A stretch of 8,248 bases of DNA from Caldifarciminota bacterium UBA3079 (GTDB lineage: Bacteria > Hydrothermota > Tepidihabitantia > Tepidihabitantales > Tepidihabitantaceae). The stretch is from NCBI GenBank assembly GCA_002366635.1, contig DFBN01000117.1:1-8248 (forward strand), written 5' to 3'. A model generated the notes under the pieces. That model searched no databases. It saw only the letters and a list, made by a program, of their open reading frames with translations, and was not told the origin of the DNA. The position numbers were made by a program, and so were the translations under genes. How positions within the stretch are numbered: the first letter of the stretch is position 1; every line of letters starts with the position of its first letter. Of the stretch, positions 1 to 6,217 are shown one piece after another.

Positions 1-269
1 GTTGCAATCGCCGCGATTTTGCTGTAATCTATCCCGGCTGGTCTCCTTAGCACAACTTTGAAGGAAATAGACCCGAAAGCAGACCCGAGCCGGACAAAGT
101 AAACACCGGCACCGAGCCTGGCAAACCCATCGTTCCTGTCCCAGACTGTTCTATGCCTGGATGCTGCGTTCTCACCCTTAATCAGGATTCTGACCAGCCG
201 ACCACTGTAATCGGCACATCGAGGGTCGTGTTATAATGAGTTCGGTATGTCAAAGCTGTCAACCGGCAT
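1..269 (-). pseudogene. C-terminal FlgD/type-IX-like sorting-domain remnant, frameshifted, open at left edge
   Basis: Read on the minus strand, the frame open from 230 to 3 encodes DYSGRLVRILIKG, then TVWDRND, then GAGVYFVRLGS and SFKVVLRR. This is the usual order of the C-terminal beta-sandwich that anchors or sorts secreted proteins in FlgD-Ig/type IX-like systems ('xxDxxGRLVRxL...WDGRD...GVYFVRL...KVVLLR'). Just upstream the frame breaks. TTLDV (about 218-232) lies in a second frame and SFDIPN (about 240-257) is back in the first, so one extra base and one missing base explain an otherwise canonical domain. An in-frame stop lies at 231-233. The usual stop after the last strand is absent and the frame continues off the window. 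The host protein cannot be named. Decay or two indel errors in a metagenomic assembly are both possible. The domain call is fairly sure; pseudogene status is less so. Confidence 0.55.
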
Positions 270-347
270 TCAGTAACCCATGAGATAAAGATTCCCTGTG
301 CGCACTGTTAACAGTTCCGGGTTGAGAACTAAGGACATAAAGCCTGC

Positions 348-375
348 TTGACTTAGGTCATAGAGTATCTACAAT
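348..375 (+). promoter_or_regulatory. Sigma70-type promoter for the V-ATPase D operon
   Basis: The -35 box TTGACT (348-353) and the -10 box TACAAT (370-375) are separated by 16 bases, and each matches consensus at five of six positions. Transcription would start near 382, only about two bases before the ATG at 384. No Shine-Dalgarno sequence lies in front of that ATG, so a leaderless or nearly leaderless message is the simplest reading. Confidence 0.6.
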
Positions 376-383
376 CCCCAGCG

Positions 384-1001
384 ATGAGACTCGCAGTAAG
401 CGCCACAAGAATGCAGATGATGCGGCTGAAGAAACGGCTGGCGATGGCAAAGCGCGGGCACAAGCTCTTGAAGGATAAGCAGGAAGAGTTGATGCGCCAG
501 ATTCTTTCGCTGATTGAGGAAATCCGAACGCATCGGGAAAAGGTGGAAAAGGAGACCGGTCGGATTCTTGGCCGGTTTGCAGTGGCGCGCAACGCTTATG
601 ACCCGAGGTTTCTGGACGAAGCGGTAATGCTGCCTACAAAGCGGGTATCTGTTTCAGTGGAAACCAGGTACATTCTTAATATCCGGGTACCGGTTTTCAA
701 GAAGGAGATTTCGGGTAAAACCCGGTGTTACGGGTTTGCCAAGACATCGGGTGAATTGGATTTTGCCCTGGCCGAGCTTGACGGATTACTGGATTCGCTG
801 CTCGTCCTGGCTGAAAAGGAAAAGACCATGGAACTTCTGGCCGATGAACTGGGAAAAACCAAGCGCCGGGTGAATGCTTTGGAGTATGTCGTGATACCGG
901 ATATCGAAGAGACCGTGAAGTTTATCGGTCTGAAGCTGTCGGAAAACGAGCGGGGAAACCTGACCCGCTTGATGAGGGTGAAGGAAATCATCCGGAAATG
1001 A
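384..1001 (+). CDS. atpD (V-type, ntpD): V-type (A/V) ATP synthase subunit D
   Basis: This is the central-stalk subunit of a V-type or A-type ATPase. It is the long coiled coil that rotates inside the A3B3 head and couples catalysis to ion movement through the membrane ring. The N-terminus is diagnostic: VSATRMQMMRLKKRLAMAKR followed by GHKLLKDKQEELMRQ (about residues 5-40) is the conserved start of the first long helix. The C-terminal helix, with TKRRVNALEYVVIP and a final RLMRVKEIIRK, is also typical. The 205 residues are a normal family length. The ATG at 384 places the family's N-terminus correctly; no ribosome site precedes it, but a promoter does. The stop overlaps the next gene's start (ATGA). 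Subunits A and B, which usually sit just upstream, are absent here; the nearest upstream sequence is an unrelated minus-strand fragment. Family assignment is secure. Whether the ion is H+ or Na+ cannot be told. Confidence 0.95.
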   Translation: MRLAVSATRMQMMRLKKRLAMAKRGHKLLKDKQEELMRQILSLIEEIRTHREKVEKETGRILGRFAVARNAYDPRFLDEAVMLPTKRVSVSVETRYILNIRVPVFKKEISGKTRCYGFAKTSGELDFALAELDGLLDSLLVLAEKEKTMELLADELGKTKRRVNALEYVVIPDIEETVKFIGLKLSENERGNLTRLMRVKEIIRK

Positions 1002-1339
1002 AGCGTGGGCGCCGGGCATGGATTCTTCTTGCTGTCTGGACCGGTATGACTATCGCAGCGCTTTCTGTGCCGATTGAGAATACCAAGACTATAATCGGGC
1101 CTGGTTTTGATAAAGTTATCCATATTATACTTTTTACAGTGATGGGTTTATTGGCACAGGCTGCGGCTTCGTGGTATTCGTTGTTGATGGCGATACCTGT
1201 GGCAGTCGGGATGGAACTGCTCCAGAAGAGGCTGCCATTTCGGACCTATGAGCCGGTTGAGCTTGCGGCAAATATTCTAGGTGTGCTGCTAGGGATAGCG
1301 TGTTTTGAGATTGCGGCCCGATTAAAAAAGAATGAGTAA
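998..1339 (+). CDS. VanZ-like family small membrane protein
   Basis: A 113-residue integral membrane protein with about four predicted transmembrane segments (roughly residues 7-24, 37-56, 61-76 and 88-107). The signature of the VanZ-like family is visible: a DKVIH motif after the first helix (about residues 39-43), GMELLQ in the third helix region, and VELAANILGVLLG near the end, matching the family pattern of a late Asp/Glu followed by aNxxGxxxG. VanZ itself gives low-level teicoplanin resistance in Tn1546, but most genomic members have no known function and I do not infer antibiotic resistance. The ATG overlaps the stop of the V-ATPase D gene by four bases. The stop overlaps the hisS start by eight bases, so translation is probably coupled along the operon. 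The family call is good; the role is unknown. Confidence 0.8.
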   Translation: MKRGRRAWILLAVWTGMTIAALSVPIENTKTIIGPGFDKVIHIILFTVMGLLAQAAASWYSLLMAIPVAVGMELLQKRLPFRTYEPVELAANILGVLLGIACFEIAARLKKNE

Positions 1340-2606
1340 TCCAAAGCACACCAGGCCCAAAGGAACCCAGGATTTCGTTCCACCGAGGGCAGAACAGAAG
1401 AGTAAAGTCGAAGATGTTTTCCGGCATCTGGCCGAAAGGTTCGGTTTCCAGGAGATTGTCATCCCGACATTTGAATACACCGATGTCTTCGTGAAGTCGT
1501 CCGGGACCGGTTCGGATATCGTTACCAAAGAGATGTATACTTTCAAAGACCGGGCAGACAGGAGCCTAACCTTGCGGCCAGAAGGGACAGGAGGGGTTGT
1601 GCGTGCGGTTCTGGAGAACCGTTTGAGGATACCTTGCAGGCTTTATTATCTCGGGCCATATTTCAGGTATGGCCGGCCCCAGAAAGGCAGGTTTCGGGAG
1701 TTCTTTCAGCTCGGGGTCGAGGCATTGGGTGAAGCAAGCCCTTTGGTTGATGCCGAGACAATATTATTCGGAGATGAGTTTTTCCGCGAATTGGGTATCA
1801 GCGATTGTATTACCCGGCTCAATTCTATCGGGTGTCGCAATTGCCGGCCGGCTTATCAGCATAAGCTGGTTGAGTTTCTTTCCAGCCACAAAGACAGGCT
1901 TTGCTCTGAATGCCAACTGAGGCTGAAGCACAATCCTTTAAGGGTATTTGACTGCAAGCAAGAGCAGTGTCAGGCGGTCCTGAAGGATGCACCGAAACCC
2001 GGGGATTATCTGTGCCCGGAATGCAGTCGGCATTTCAAAGCGGTGCAGGCATCGCTTGATAAACAGGGATTGCGGTATGAGCTGAACGGCCGTCTTGTCC
2101 GCGGACTGGATTATTACAACCGCACTACTTTCGAGTTCGTCTCATCCAAGCTCGGTGCGCAAGACAGTATTGGCGGCGGGGGCAGGTACGATTATCTGGT
2201 CGAGGATTTCGGCGGGCCTCAAACACCGGCAATCGGCCTGGCAATCGGCCTTGAGAGGACTATGCTGGCGATGGGAGAAAAGGAGCAGGCCCGGCGCCGG
2301 CTTGCATTTGTCGTCTGGATGGGTGATGCGGAACTGGATGAGGCACAAAAGGTTCTTGCCAGACTCAGGGCCCAAGGTATTCCCGCACAGATGGATTATG
2401 ATGCGCATCGGATGAAGCATCAGTTCAAATCGGCCGATGCGGCCGGCGCATCATGCTGTGTGATTATCGGAGCGGATGAGCTGGCAAAAGGTGTTTATTC
2501 TCTGAAGGATTTAACCACCGGCCGACAGATTCAGGTGCCGGTTTCTGAACTCATCGGCACGGTTCAGAAACTCATCCGGGCTCAGTCGGTTGCTACCAGG
2601 AGGTAG
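1332..2606 (+). CDS. hisS: Histidyl-tRNA synthetase
   Basis: This cytoplasmic class II aminoacyl-tRNA synthetase charges tRNA-His using ATP. Its 424 residues match the bacterial family. It opens with RPKGTQDF (8-15). TLRPEGT (80-86) is the conserved histidine-pocket strand, and motif 2 runs from FRYGRPQKGR to REFFQ (111-126). A cysteine-rich insert follows (about residues 175-240), holding CRNC, CSEC, a DCK...C stretch and CPEC; inserts of this kind are common in bacterial HisRS. The histidine-specific signature RGLDYYNRTTFEF starts at 257, GGGGRYD at 281 and AIGLAIGLER soon after. The last about 95 residues form the anticodon-binding domain. The start codon lies inside the end of the VanZ-like gene (ATGAGTAA), which suggests re-initiation rather than an independent ribosome site. 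The 3' end overlaps the convergent HNH-like gene by 25 bases. I see no missing key residue. Confidence 0.97.
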   Translation: MSNPKHTRPKGTQDFVPPRAEQKSKVEDVFRHLAERFGFQEIVIPTFEYTDVFVKSSGTGSDIVTKEMYTFKDRADRSLTLRPEGTGGVVRAVLENRLRIPCRLYYLGPYFRYGRPQKGRFREFFQLGVEALGEASPLVDAETILFGDEFFRELGISDCITRLNSIGCRNCRPAYQHKLVEFLSSHKDRLCSECQLRLKHNPLRVFDCKQEQCQAVLKDAPKPGDYLCPECSRHFKAVQASLDKQGLRYELNGRLVRGLDYYNRTTFEFVSSKLGAQDSIGGGGRYDYLVEDFGGPQTPAIGLAIGLERTMLAMGEKEQARRRLAFVVWMGDAELDEAQKVLARLRAQGIPAQMDYDAHRMKHQFKSADAAGASCCVIIGADELAKGVYSLKDLTTGRQIQVPVSELIGTVQKLIRAQSVATRR

Positions 2607-3421
2607 TTTCCGATTGCGGGTTTACCGCCTTGGTCTGACACAAATACCGCGGCAACCCAAAAGCCTTGCGCGGGTTGCGGCAGGGCAAGTTCCAGCTCGG
2701 CAGTGCCGTGTTCACCCGGTTTGCCATCAAGCTCATTGACTGCGCGGTAACCTTCAATGCGTTTGTCCAGGTTTGCGATATCGGGCGGTTCGTTACGATG
2801 CCATGCGATAAGCAGCACTATTGCTTTGCCTTTTGCGTCAAGGCGCCAGTCATAATCGAATGCAACTCTTTGTGATGGACCGGGTAGGAAAGGTGCTGCA
2901 ACCAGTAATTTCATGCCTGGCGGAGATTTGTCCGGCATATTTACCTTTCCTGCGATAGTCTGAGCATAACCGATATATCGTCCGGGTTCTGGCTCGGGCG
3001 CATGTTTTTTTGTTGTGAAGGTTATCTCGAATGGTTTGTCTTTGGTTCTGGGTTCCTTGGTCAGGGTTGCCAGCCACTCTTCATAGTTCTGTTCACCTTT
3101 CAACTGGGCGTGACGGCTGCACATCGGCAAAAGGTTGTCGACCGATGTTCTACCGCCTTTGGAAACAGAGATGCGGTGGACTAGAGTTGAATAATGCTCG
3201 TAGCAGCCCGGAACCGCACAGGTGGTGCCGCGCAGAGACGCAACTACATCTTCCAGTTCTTTAGGCCATTTGTCGCCTTCAATATAAGCGTAATGGTCTT
3301 CGCTTGGTGTCGGAGGGTAATGGACTTTGTGGCACTGGGGACAGGTTACCTCCAGCTTGAGCCACCTCCAGTCCACGGTAAGTGACTCGCCGCATTGTGG
3401 GCATTTATAATGCCAAATCAT
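2582..3421 (-). CDS. Zinc-ribbon plus degenerate HNH-like domain protein, hypothetical
   Basis: The 279-residue product has three parts. An N-terminal zinc ribbon has two Cys pairs, CPQC at 7-10 and CPQC at 27-30. An HNH-endonuclease-like fold follows: CAVPGC (68-73), then LVHRISVSKGG (80-90), DNLLPMC (95-101) and H104 in SRHAQLKG. From about residue 145 to the end lies an uncharacterised, probably beta-rich region. In active HNH enzymes the residue before the catalytic His is Asp or His and the last motif carries His or Asn. Here these positions look like Val81 and Ala105, while His82 and the four structural zinc ligands remain. The protein may therefore be a binding or structural HNH relative rather than a nuclease. 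The start at 3421 is chosen because AGAGGA precedes the ATG by seven bases; a TTG at 3454 is in frame but lies inside the promoter. It is transcribed alone, convergent with hisS. Its role is unknown. Confidence 0.75.
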   Translation of the reverse strand: MIWHYKCPQCGESLTVDWRWLKLEVTCPQCHKVHYPPTPSEDHYAYIEGDKWPKELEDVVASLRGTTCAVPGCYEHYSTLVHRISVSKGGRTSVDNLLPMCSRHAQLKGEQNYEEWLATLTKEPRTKDKPFEITFTTKKHAPEPEPGRYIGYAQTIAGKVNMPDKSPPGMKLLVAAPFLPGPSQRVAFDYDWRLDAKGKAIVLLIAWHRNEPPDIANLDKRIEGYRAVNELDGKPGEHGTAELELALPQPAQGFWVAAVFVSDQGGKPAIGNYLLVATD

Positions 3422-3428
3422 TTCTGGT

Positions 3429-3434
3429 TCCTCT
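3429..3434 (-). promoter_or_regulatory. Ribosome binding site of the HNH-like gene
   Basis: AGAGGA on the minus strand sits seven bases before the ATG at 3421. It decides the start in favour of that ATG over the in-frame TTG at 3454, which lies within the promoter and has no such site. Confidence 0.6.
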
Positions 3435-3440
3435 AGCAGT

Positions 3441-3468
3441 ATAATGGCAGACAATTGGTGCCTGTCAA
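3441..3468 (-). promoter_or_regulatory. Promoter of the HNH-like gene
   Basis: On the minus strand a perfect -35 TTGACA (3468-3463) is followed 16 bases later by CATTAT (3446-3441). A better -10 hexamer, TATACT (3443-3438), overlaps it but would need a 19-base spacer. The -35 is certain by sequence; the exact -10 is open. It stands back to back with the promoter of the lipoprotein operon. Confidence 0.5.
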
Positions 3469-3480
3469 GAGAAAGTTAGA

Positions 3481-3508
3481 TTGACATAATCACCAGAATA
3501 TGGATAAT
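3481..3508 (+). promoter_or_regulatory. Sigma70-type promoter of the lipoprotein operon
   Basis: A perfect -35 TTGACA (3481-3486), a 16-base spacer and GATAAT (3503-3508, five of six matches). Transcription would start near 3515. This rules out the in-frame ATG at 3500, which lies inside the promoter, and leaves a leader of about 56 bases before the ATG at 3572. Confidence 0.65.
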
Positions 3509-3560
3509 CTGGCAGGATTTCTGAAAGCGGCGTTGCGCTTTATCCTTTGGCTCGGTAAAA

Positions 3561-3566
3561 AAGGAG
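3561..3566 (+). promoter_or_regulatory. Ribosome binding site of the LPP20-like gene
   Basis: AAGGAG lies five bases before the ATG at 3572. It fixes that ATG as the start and makes the first residues a lipoprotein signal peptide. Confidence 0.75.
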
Positions 3567-3571
3567 TTGAA

Positions 3572-4525
3572 ATGAAGCAATTGGAAACGGTTGGAATCGG
3601 TATTGCCGGCATGGTTGTTATTATTGTCTTGGGCTGTGCGACCGGAGTGAAAACGAGCAGCACGGTTACACCTCGGCCGCCCCGGACCGAAGTTCCGGCC
3701 GAACCGGTCGAATTCCAGTTACCATCGAAACTGCCATTGGTTGCCGAACCGGGTGAAGTCAGTGAACCGGTCCCCGGTGGTGTTATTGACTGGTCCGGCA
3801 ACACGGTCCGGGCACGCGGAACCGGTTTTATTGACCCCGGTGCAAAAAATAAAGCCCAGGCAAAACTCATGGCTGAGCGGGCCGCAACGGTTGTAGCTCA
3901 GCGCAATCTCCTGGAAATCGTCAAATGGGTACGGGTCAATTCCGAAACCAGGGTTGAGGATTTCATGACCGACTATGATGTTATCAATACCGATGTTGAA
4001 GGGACAGTCAAAGGCGCACGCCAGGTCGGCCCGGCAAAATACGACTCGGTTGCCGGTATCGTTACAGTTGAACTGGAAATCAACCTTTACGCCAAGGACG
4101 GACTGGCGGATGCACTATCTCCAGCACTTGGCGGTAAGGTGGTAGCTAGTTCGGTCTCGCCCCGGGTAAAAGAGTTTTTCCAGGAGTATTCTGGTCTGGT
4201 GATTGATGGTGGCGAAACCGGCCTGAAACCGGCCCTGTTCCCGAAAATCTACGATGAGGATGGCAACCTCCTGCTTGACACCAAAAACTATGCTGGGTAT
4301 CTAACCGGTCAGACCACATTACAGTTCATCAGCGATTTGGACAAACTGCTTGCCCGGCCCGAACTTGCCACCAACCCGCTGGTTCTGGAAGTAAAACAGG
4401 TCCGGGGCAAGCTGGGTACCGACATTGTGCTTGGCCCCAAGGATGCTCGTCAGCTCAAATGGCTCAAGGACGGATTCAAATATCTTCTGGATGCCGGCCG
4501 TATTCTGGTAAGAGTGCGATTGTAG
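3572..4525 (+). CDS. LPP20-like lipoprotein
   Basis: A 317-residue predicted lipoprotein. The signal peptide is a short charged start, a hydrophobic core (about residues 7-20) and the lipobox VLGC, with Cys22 as the lipidation site. A proline- and glutamate-rich linker (about 28-70) follows. Then comes an LPP20-type domain (about 78-180): GTGFIDPGAKNKAQAK and LMAERAATVVAQRNLLEIV match the family's alternating Ala-rich helix, followed by VEGTVKGARQV and the strand IVTVELEINLY. The C-terminal part begins near VKEFFQEYSGLVIDGG (about 197) and contains PALFPKIYDEDGN, a layout seen in larger envelope members of this family. Helicobacter Lpp20 is an outer-membrane lipoprotein of unclear function, and no catalytic role is known. 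The start is set by AAGGAG. The next gene begins about ten bases after the stop, so the two lipoproteins are probably co-transcribed. The class is fairly sure; the function is not. Confidence 0.8.
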   Translation: MKQLETVGIGIAGMVVIIVLGCATGVKTSSTVTPRPPRTEVPAEPVEFQLPSKLPLVAEPGEVSEPVPGGVIDWSGNTVRARGTGFIDPGAKNKAQAKLMAERAATVVAQRNLLEIVKWVRVNSETRVEDFMTDYDVINTDVEGTVKGARQVGPAKYDSVAGIVTVELEINLYAKDGLADALSPALGGKVVASSVSPRVKEFFQEYSGLVIDGGETGLKPALFPKIYDEDGNLLLDTKNYAGYLTGQTTLQFISDLDKLLARPELATNPLVLEVKQVRGKLGTDIVLGPKDARQLKWLKDGFKYLLDAGRILVRVRL

Positions 4526-4534
4526 GTGTCGGAA

Positions 4535-5305
4535 ATGAAAAGATTTATTCTGTTTGTTCTGGTCCTCGGGCTGTTCCTGAGCTGCAACGAAGAACGGTTC
4601 TCGACCCTGGTTGTAACCGGTCAGGTCGCCAAAACCCTTGGCCCGGAATCCAATACCGCATCGGTGCTGCTTGGTAAGGCAACGGTCGAGAACCTGTTTC
4701 ATGACGAATGGATGGAAACACCCAACCCTGGCGACACCACTTTCTGGAACGATGTGTTTCCGGCCCGAATAACGCCGATAGCAAATGCTGATGTTCAAGT
4801 GAATTCAGAAACCATCGGGCAGAAGCTGCCCGGGATTTATTTCAAGCCCGCAATTGAACTCAATTATCTCGACCGTTATGACCTTGAAATTGAAACCCCT
4901 GACGGCAAGCTGATTACTGCCAATGGTTTTCTGCCCGATAGCTTTGCAATTACCAACCCGCACCAGGGCGATACCTTGAGCCCGGATTCGGTAATTGCTA
5001 TCTGGACTCTTTCGGACAGCTCTGAAGTTTTCCTGGTCGGTATTACACCAGCCGATTCGGCGAGCTCGGCCCGGAGTTGGGCCGGTTCTTTCCAAGATAC
5101 CTGTTGCTCGGTTCCTGGCAGCGTATTTCAGGACACGCTCGGGGCTTTTGTGCCTGGTGAATACATTTTGACTGTGACTGCGGTTAACGGTGGCTGGAAC
5201 AAAAGCGGGCTTGATTTATTCTTAAGCGGCGGCAATCTCGACGGCGCTCTGGGCACTTTCGGTTGTGCGGTTCTGCCCAAGCCGGTAGTTTTCCAGGTGC
5301 GATAA
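4535..5305 (+). CDS. Hypothetical lipoprotein, DUF4249-like in style
   Basis: A 256-residue protein I do not recognise beyond its class. It opens with MKRFILFVLVLGLFLSC, a clear lipoprotein signal peptide with lipobox FLSC and Cys17 as the acylated residue. The mature part is rich in short beta-strand patterns: a VVTGQVAKT strand near the start, ANADVQVNSETIG about residues 85-97, then YFKPAIELNYLDRYDLEIETPDGK, and a later extracellular-type domain with VPGEYILTVTAVNGG. Carboxypeptidase-regulatory/DUF4249-like surface lipoproteins look alike, but I cannot confirm membership. The adjacent cysteines in DTCCSV could pair or bind a ligand. The ATG at 4535 fits the signal peptide and has AGGTG six bases before it; a GTG at 4526 is an alternative start three codons longer. 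It follows the LPP20-like gene in the same operon and ends one base from the convergent lepB stop. Confidence 0.7.
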   Translation: MKRFILFVLVLGLFLSCNEERFSTLVVTGQVAKTLGPESNTASVLLGKATVENLFHDEWMETPNPGDTTFWNDVFPARITPIANADVQVNSETIGQKLPGIYFKPAIELNYLDRYDLEIETPDGKLITANGFLPDSFAITNPHQGDTLSPDSVIAIWTLSDSSEVFLVGITPADSASSARSWAGSFQDTCCSVPGSVFQDTLGAFVPGEYILTVTAVNGGWNKSGLDLFLSGGNLDGALGTFGCAVLPKPVVFQVR

Positions 5306-5306
5306 G

Positions 5307-6128
5307 CTAGCGGACGATTTTCCCGATTCGGTCAAGCCTGATTGCCCAGGGCGAAAGCACGATTTTCAGGATATTAACCGGCTGTTTTGCCGCTGCTGAG
5401 GACATGTAAAGAACCAGCGGCTTTCCTTTGATATAGCGCAGGTCGAGCGGGCCCCAGAATCGGGCATCCGCTGAATTGTCACGGTTATCACCCATGCAGA
5501 AAATATGGCCTTCGGGCACTACAATCGGACCAAACTGGTCCCGGATATAGCGTGAAAGTGCCGACTGATAGAACCGGCGTTCTTCCCAGGAGCGCTGGAA
5601 GTCGGGCGGAGGCGGGTCAAGTCCGGGCAGCATGCGATATATATCGGTGTGGATCGCATAAGGCTCGAACTGGAGTTTGCCGTTGACATACAGTTGCTTG
5701 TCTTTGTATTCGACCGTGTCACCGGCAACCGCAACGCAACGCTTGATGAAATTCCTCGGTATGTGCCAGCGGAAGAAATGCGCCTGCTTGTCCCAATAAA
5801 GGGGCAGTAGTGGCAGCCGTTTGGGAAACAGCCGGGCATAACGGCTCTCGGGCTGGGGCCTATCCGGGTCAACCGGAAACCTGAATACGATAATATCGCC
5901 CGGCTTGGGTTCTGAAATCGGGATGATTGTGTGGTCGGTGAATGGCATCTTGATGCCGTAGATGAACTTATTCACCAGCATGAAGTCACCGACAGCAATT
6001 GTGTCTTCCATCGAACCGGTCGGCACCATGAAAGCCTCAACAAGAAATGACCGAATCAGGAGGACCGCGATGATAACCGGGGCCCATTCCTGGATAATGC
6101 GGACGACAGCGGGTCGTTTCTTGCTCAT
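5307..6128 (-). CDS. lepB: Signal peptidase I
   Basis: This membrane-bound serine protease removes signal peptides from exported proteins on the outer face of the inner membrane. The 273-residue product has one N-terminal transmembrane helix (about residues 16-33). All boxes of family S26A are present: MVPTGSMEDTI with catalytic Ser39, GDFMLVNKFIYG (47-58), PGDIIVFRFP (76-85), FIKRCVAVAGD with catalytic Lys129, and GDNRDNSADARFWG (213-226). A long insert between Lys129 and the last box (about 152-200) is typical of larger bacterial members. The ATG at 6128 gives the standard short cytoplasmic N-terminus. There is no clear Shine-Dalgarno site, but a promoter lies just upstream. It is downstream of hsp20 on the same strand. 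The two lipoproteins next door are processed by signal peptidase II, so they are not its substrates. Confidence 0.96.
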   Translation of the reverse strand: MSKKRPAVVRIIQEWAPVIIAVLLIRSFLVEAFMVPTGSMEDTIAVGDFMLVNKFIYGIKMPFTDHTIIPISEPKPGDIIVFRFPVDPDRPQPESRYARLFPKRLPLLPLYWDKQAHFFRWHIPRNFIKRCVAVAGDTVEYKDKQLYVNGKLQFEPYAIHTDIYRMLPGLDPPPPDFQRSWEERRFYQSALSRYIRDQFGPIVVPEGHIFCMGDNRDNSADARFWGPLDLRYIKGKPLVLYMSSAAAKQPVNILKIVLSPWAIRLDRIGKIVR

Positions 6129-6153
6129 GACTTATTAAGGAATATAACCGGGC

Positions 6154-6181
6154 AGTATAAATTTGCCCGGGGCAAAGTCAA
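6154..6181 (-). promoter_or_regulatory. Sigma70-type promoter of lepB
   Basis: On the minus strand TTGACT (6181-6176), a 16-base spacer and TATACT (6159-6154); each hexamer matches consensus at five of six positions. Transcription would start near 6147, about 19 bases before the ATG. The promoter is interleaved with the inverted repeat at 6160-6201: the -35 lies in its loop and the -10 abuts one arm. Confidence 0.6.
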
Positions 6182-6201
6182 GCGACTAACCCGGGCAAAT
6201 T
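6160..6201 (-). terminator. 12-base inverted repeat between hsp20 and lepB, possible hsp20 terminator
   Basis: Perfect 12-base arms, AATTTGCCCGGG (6160-6171) and CCCGGGCAAATT (6190-6201), flank an 18-base loop. On the hsp20 message the stem begins 16 bases after the stop codon. The U-tract after it is weak (UAUAC), so it may be a poor terminator or an mRNA-end stabiliser. Because it embraces the lepB promoter it could instead be an operator. A third partial arm, CCGGGCA at 6148-6154, can pair with 6164-6170 as an alternative. Confidence 0.5.
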
Positions 6202-6217
6202 GCAGAAACGCTGGGAT

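Noticed and set aside
728..1123. Long minus-strand open frame opposite V-ATPase subunit D and the VanZ-like gene
   Set aside because: It lies antisense to two well-recognised genes. Its Ser/Arg/Pro-rich translation matches no family pattern I know and is the usual shadow of a coding strand.
998..1339. Glycopeptide resistance gene because of the VanZ name
   Set aside because: Only the broad VanZ-like family is visible and no van genes are near. Most genomic members are not linked to resistance.
3500..3571. An upstream in-frame ATG at 3500 that would extend the LPP20-like protein by 24 residues
   Set aside because: It lies inside the predicted promoter, lacks a ribosome site, and would bury the signal peptide. 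AAGGAG before 3572 decides the start.
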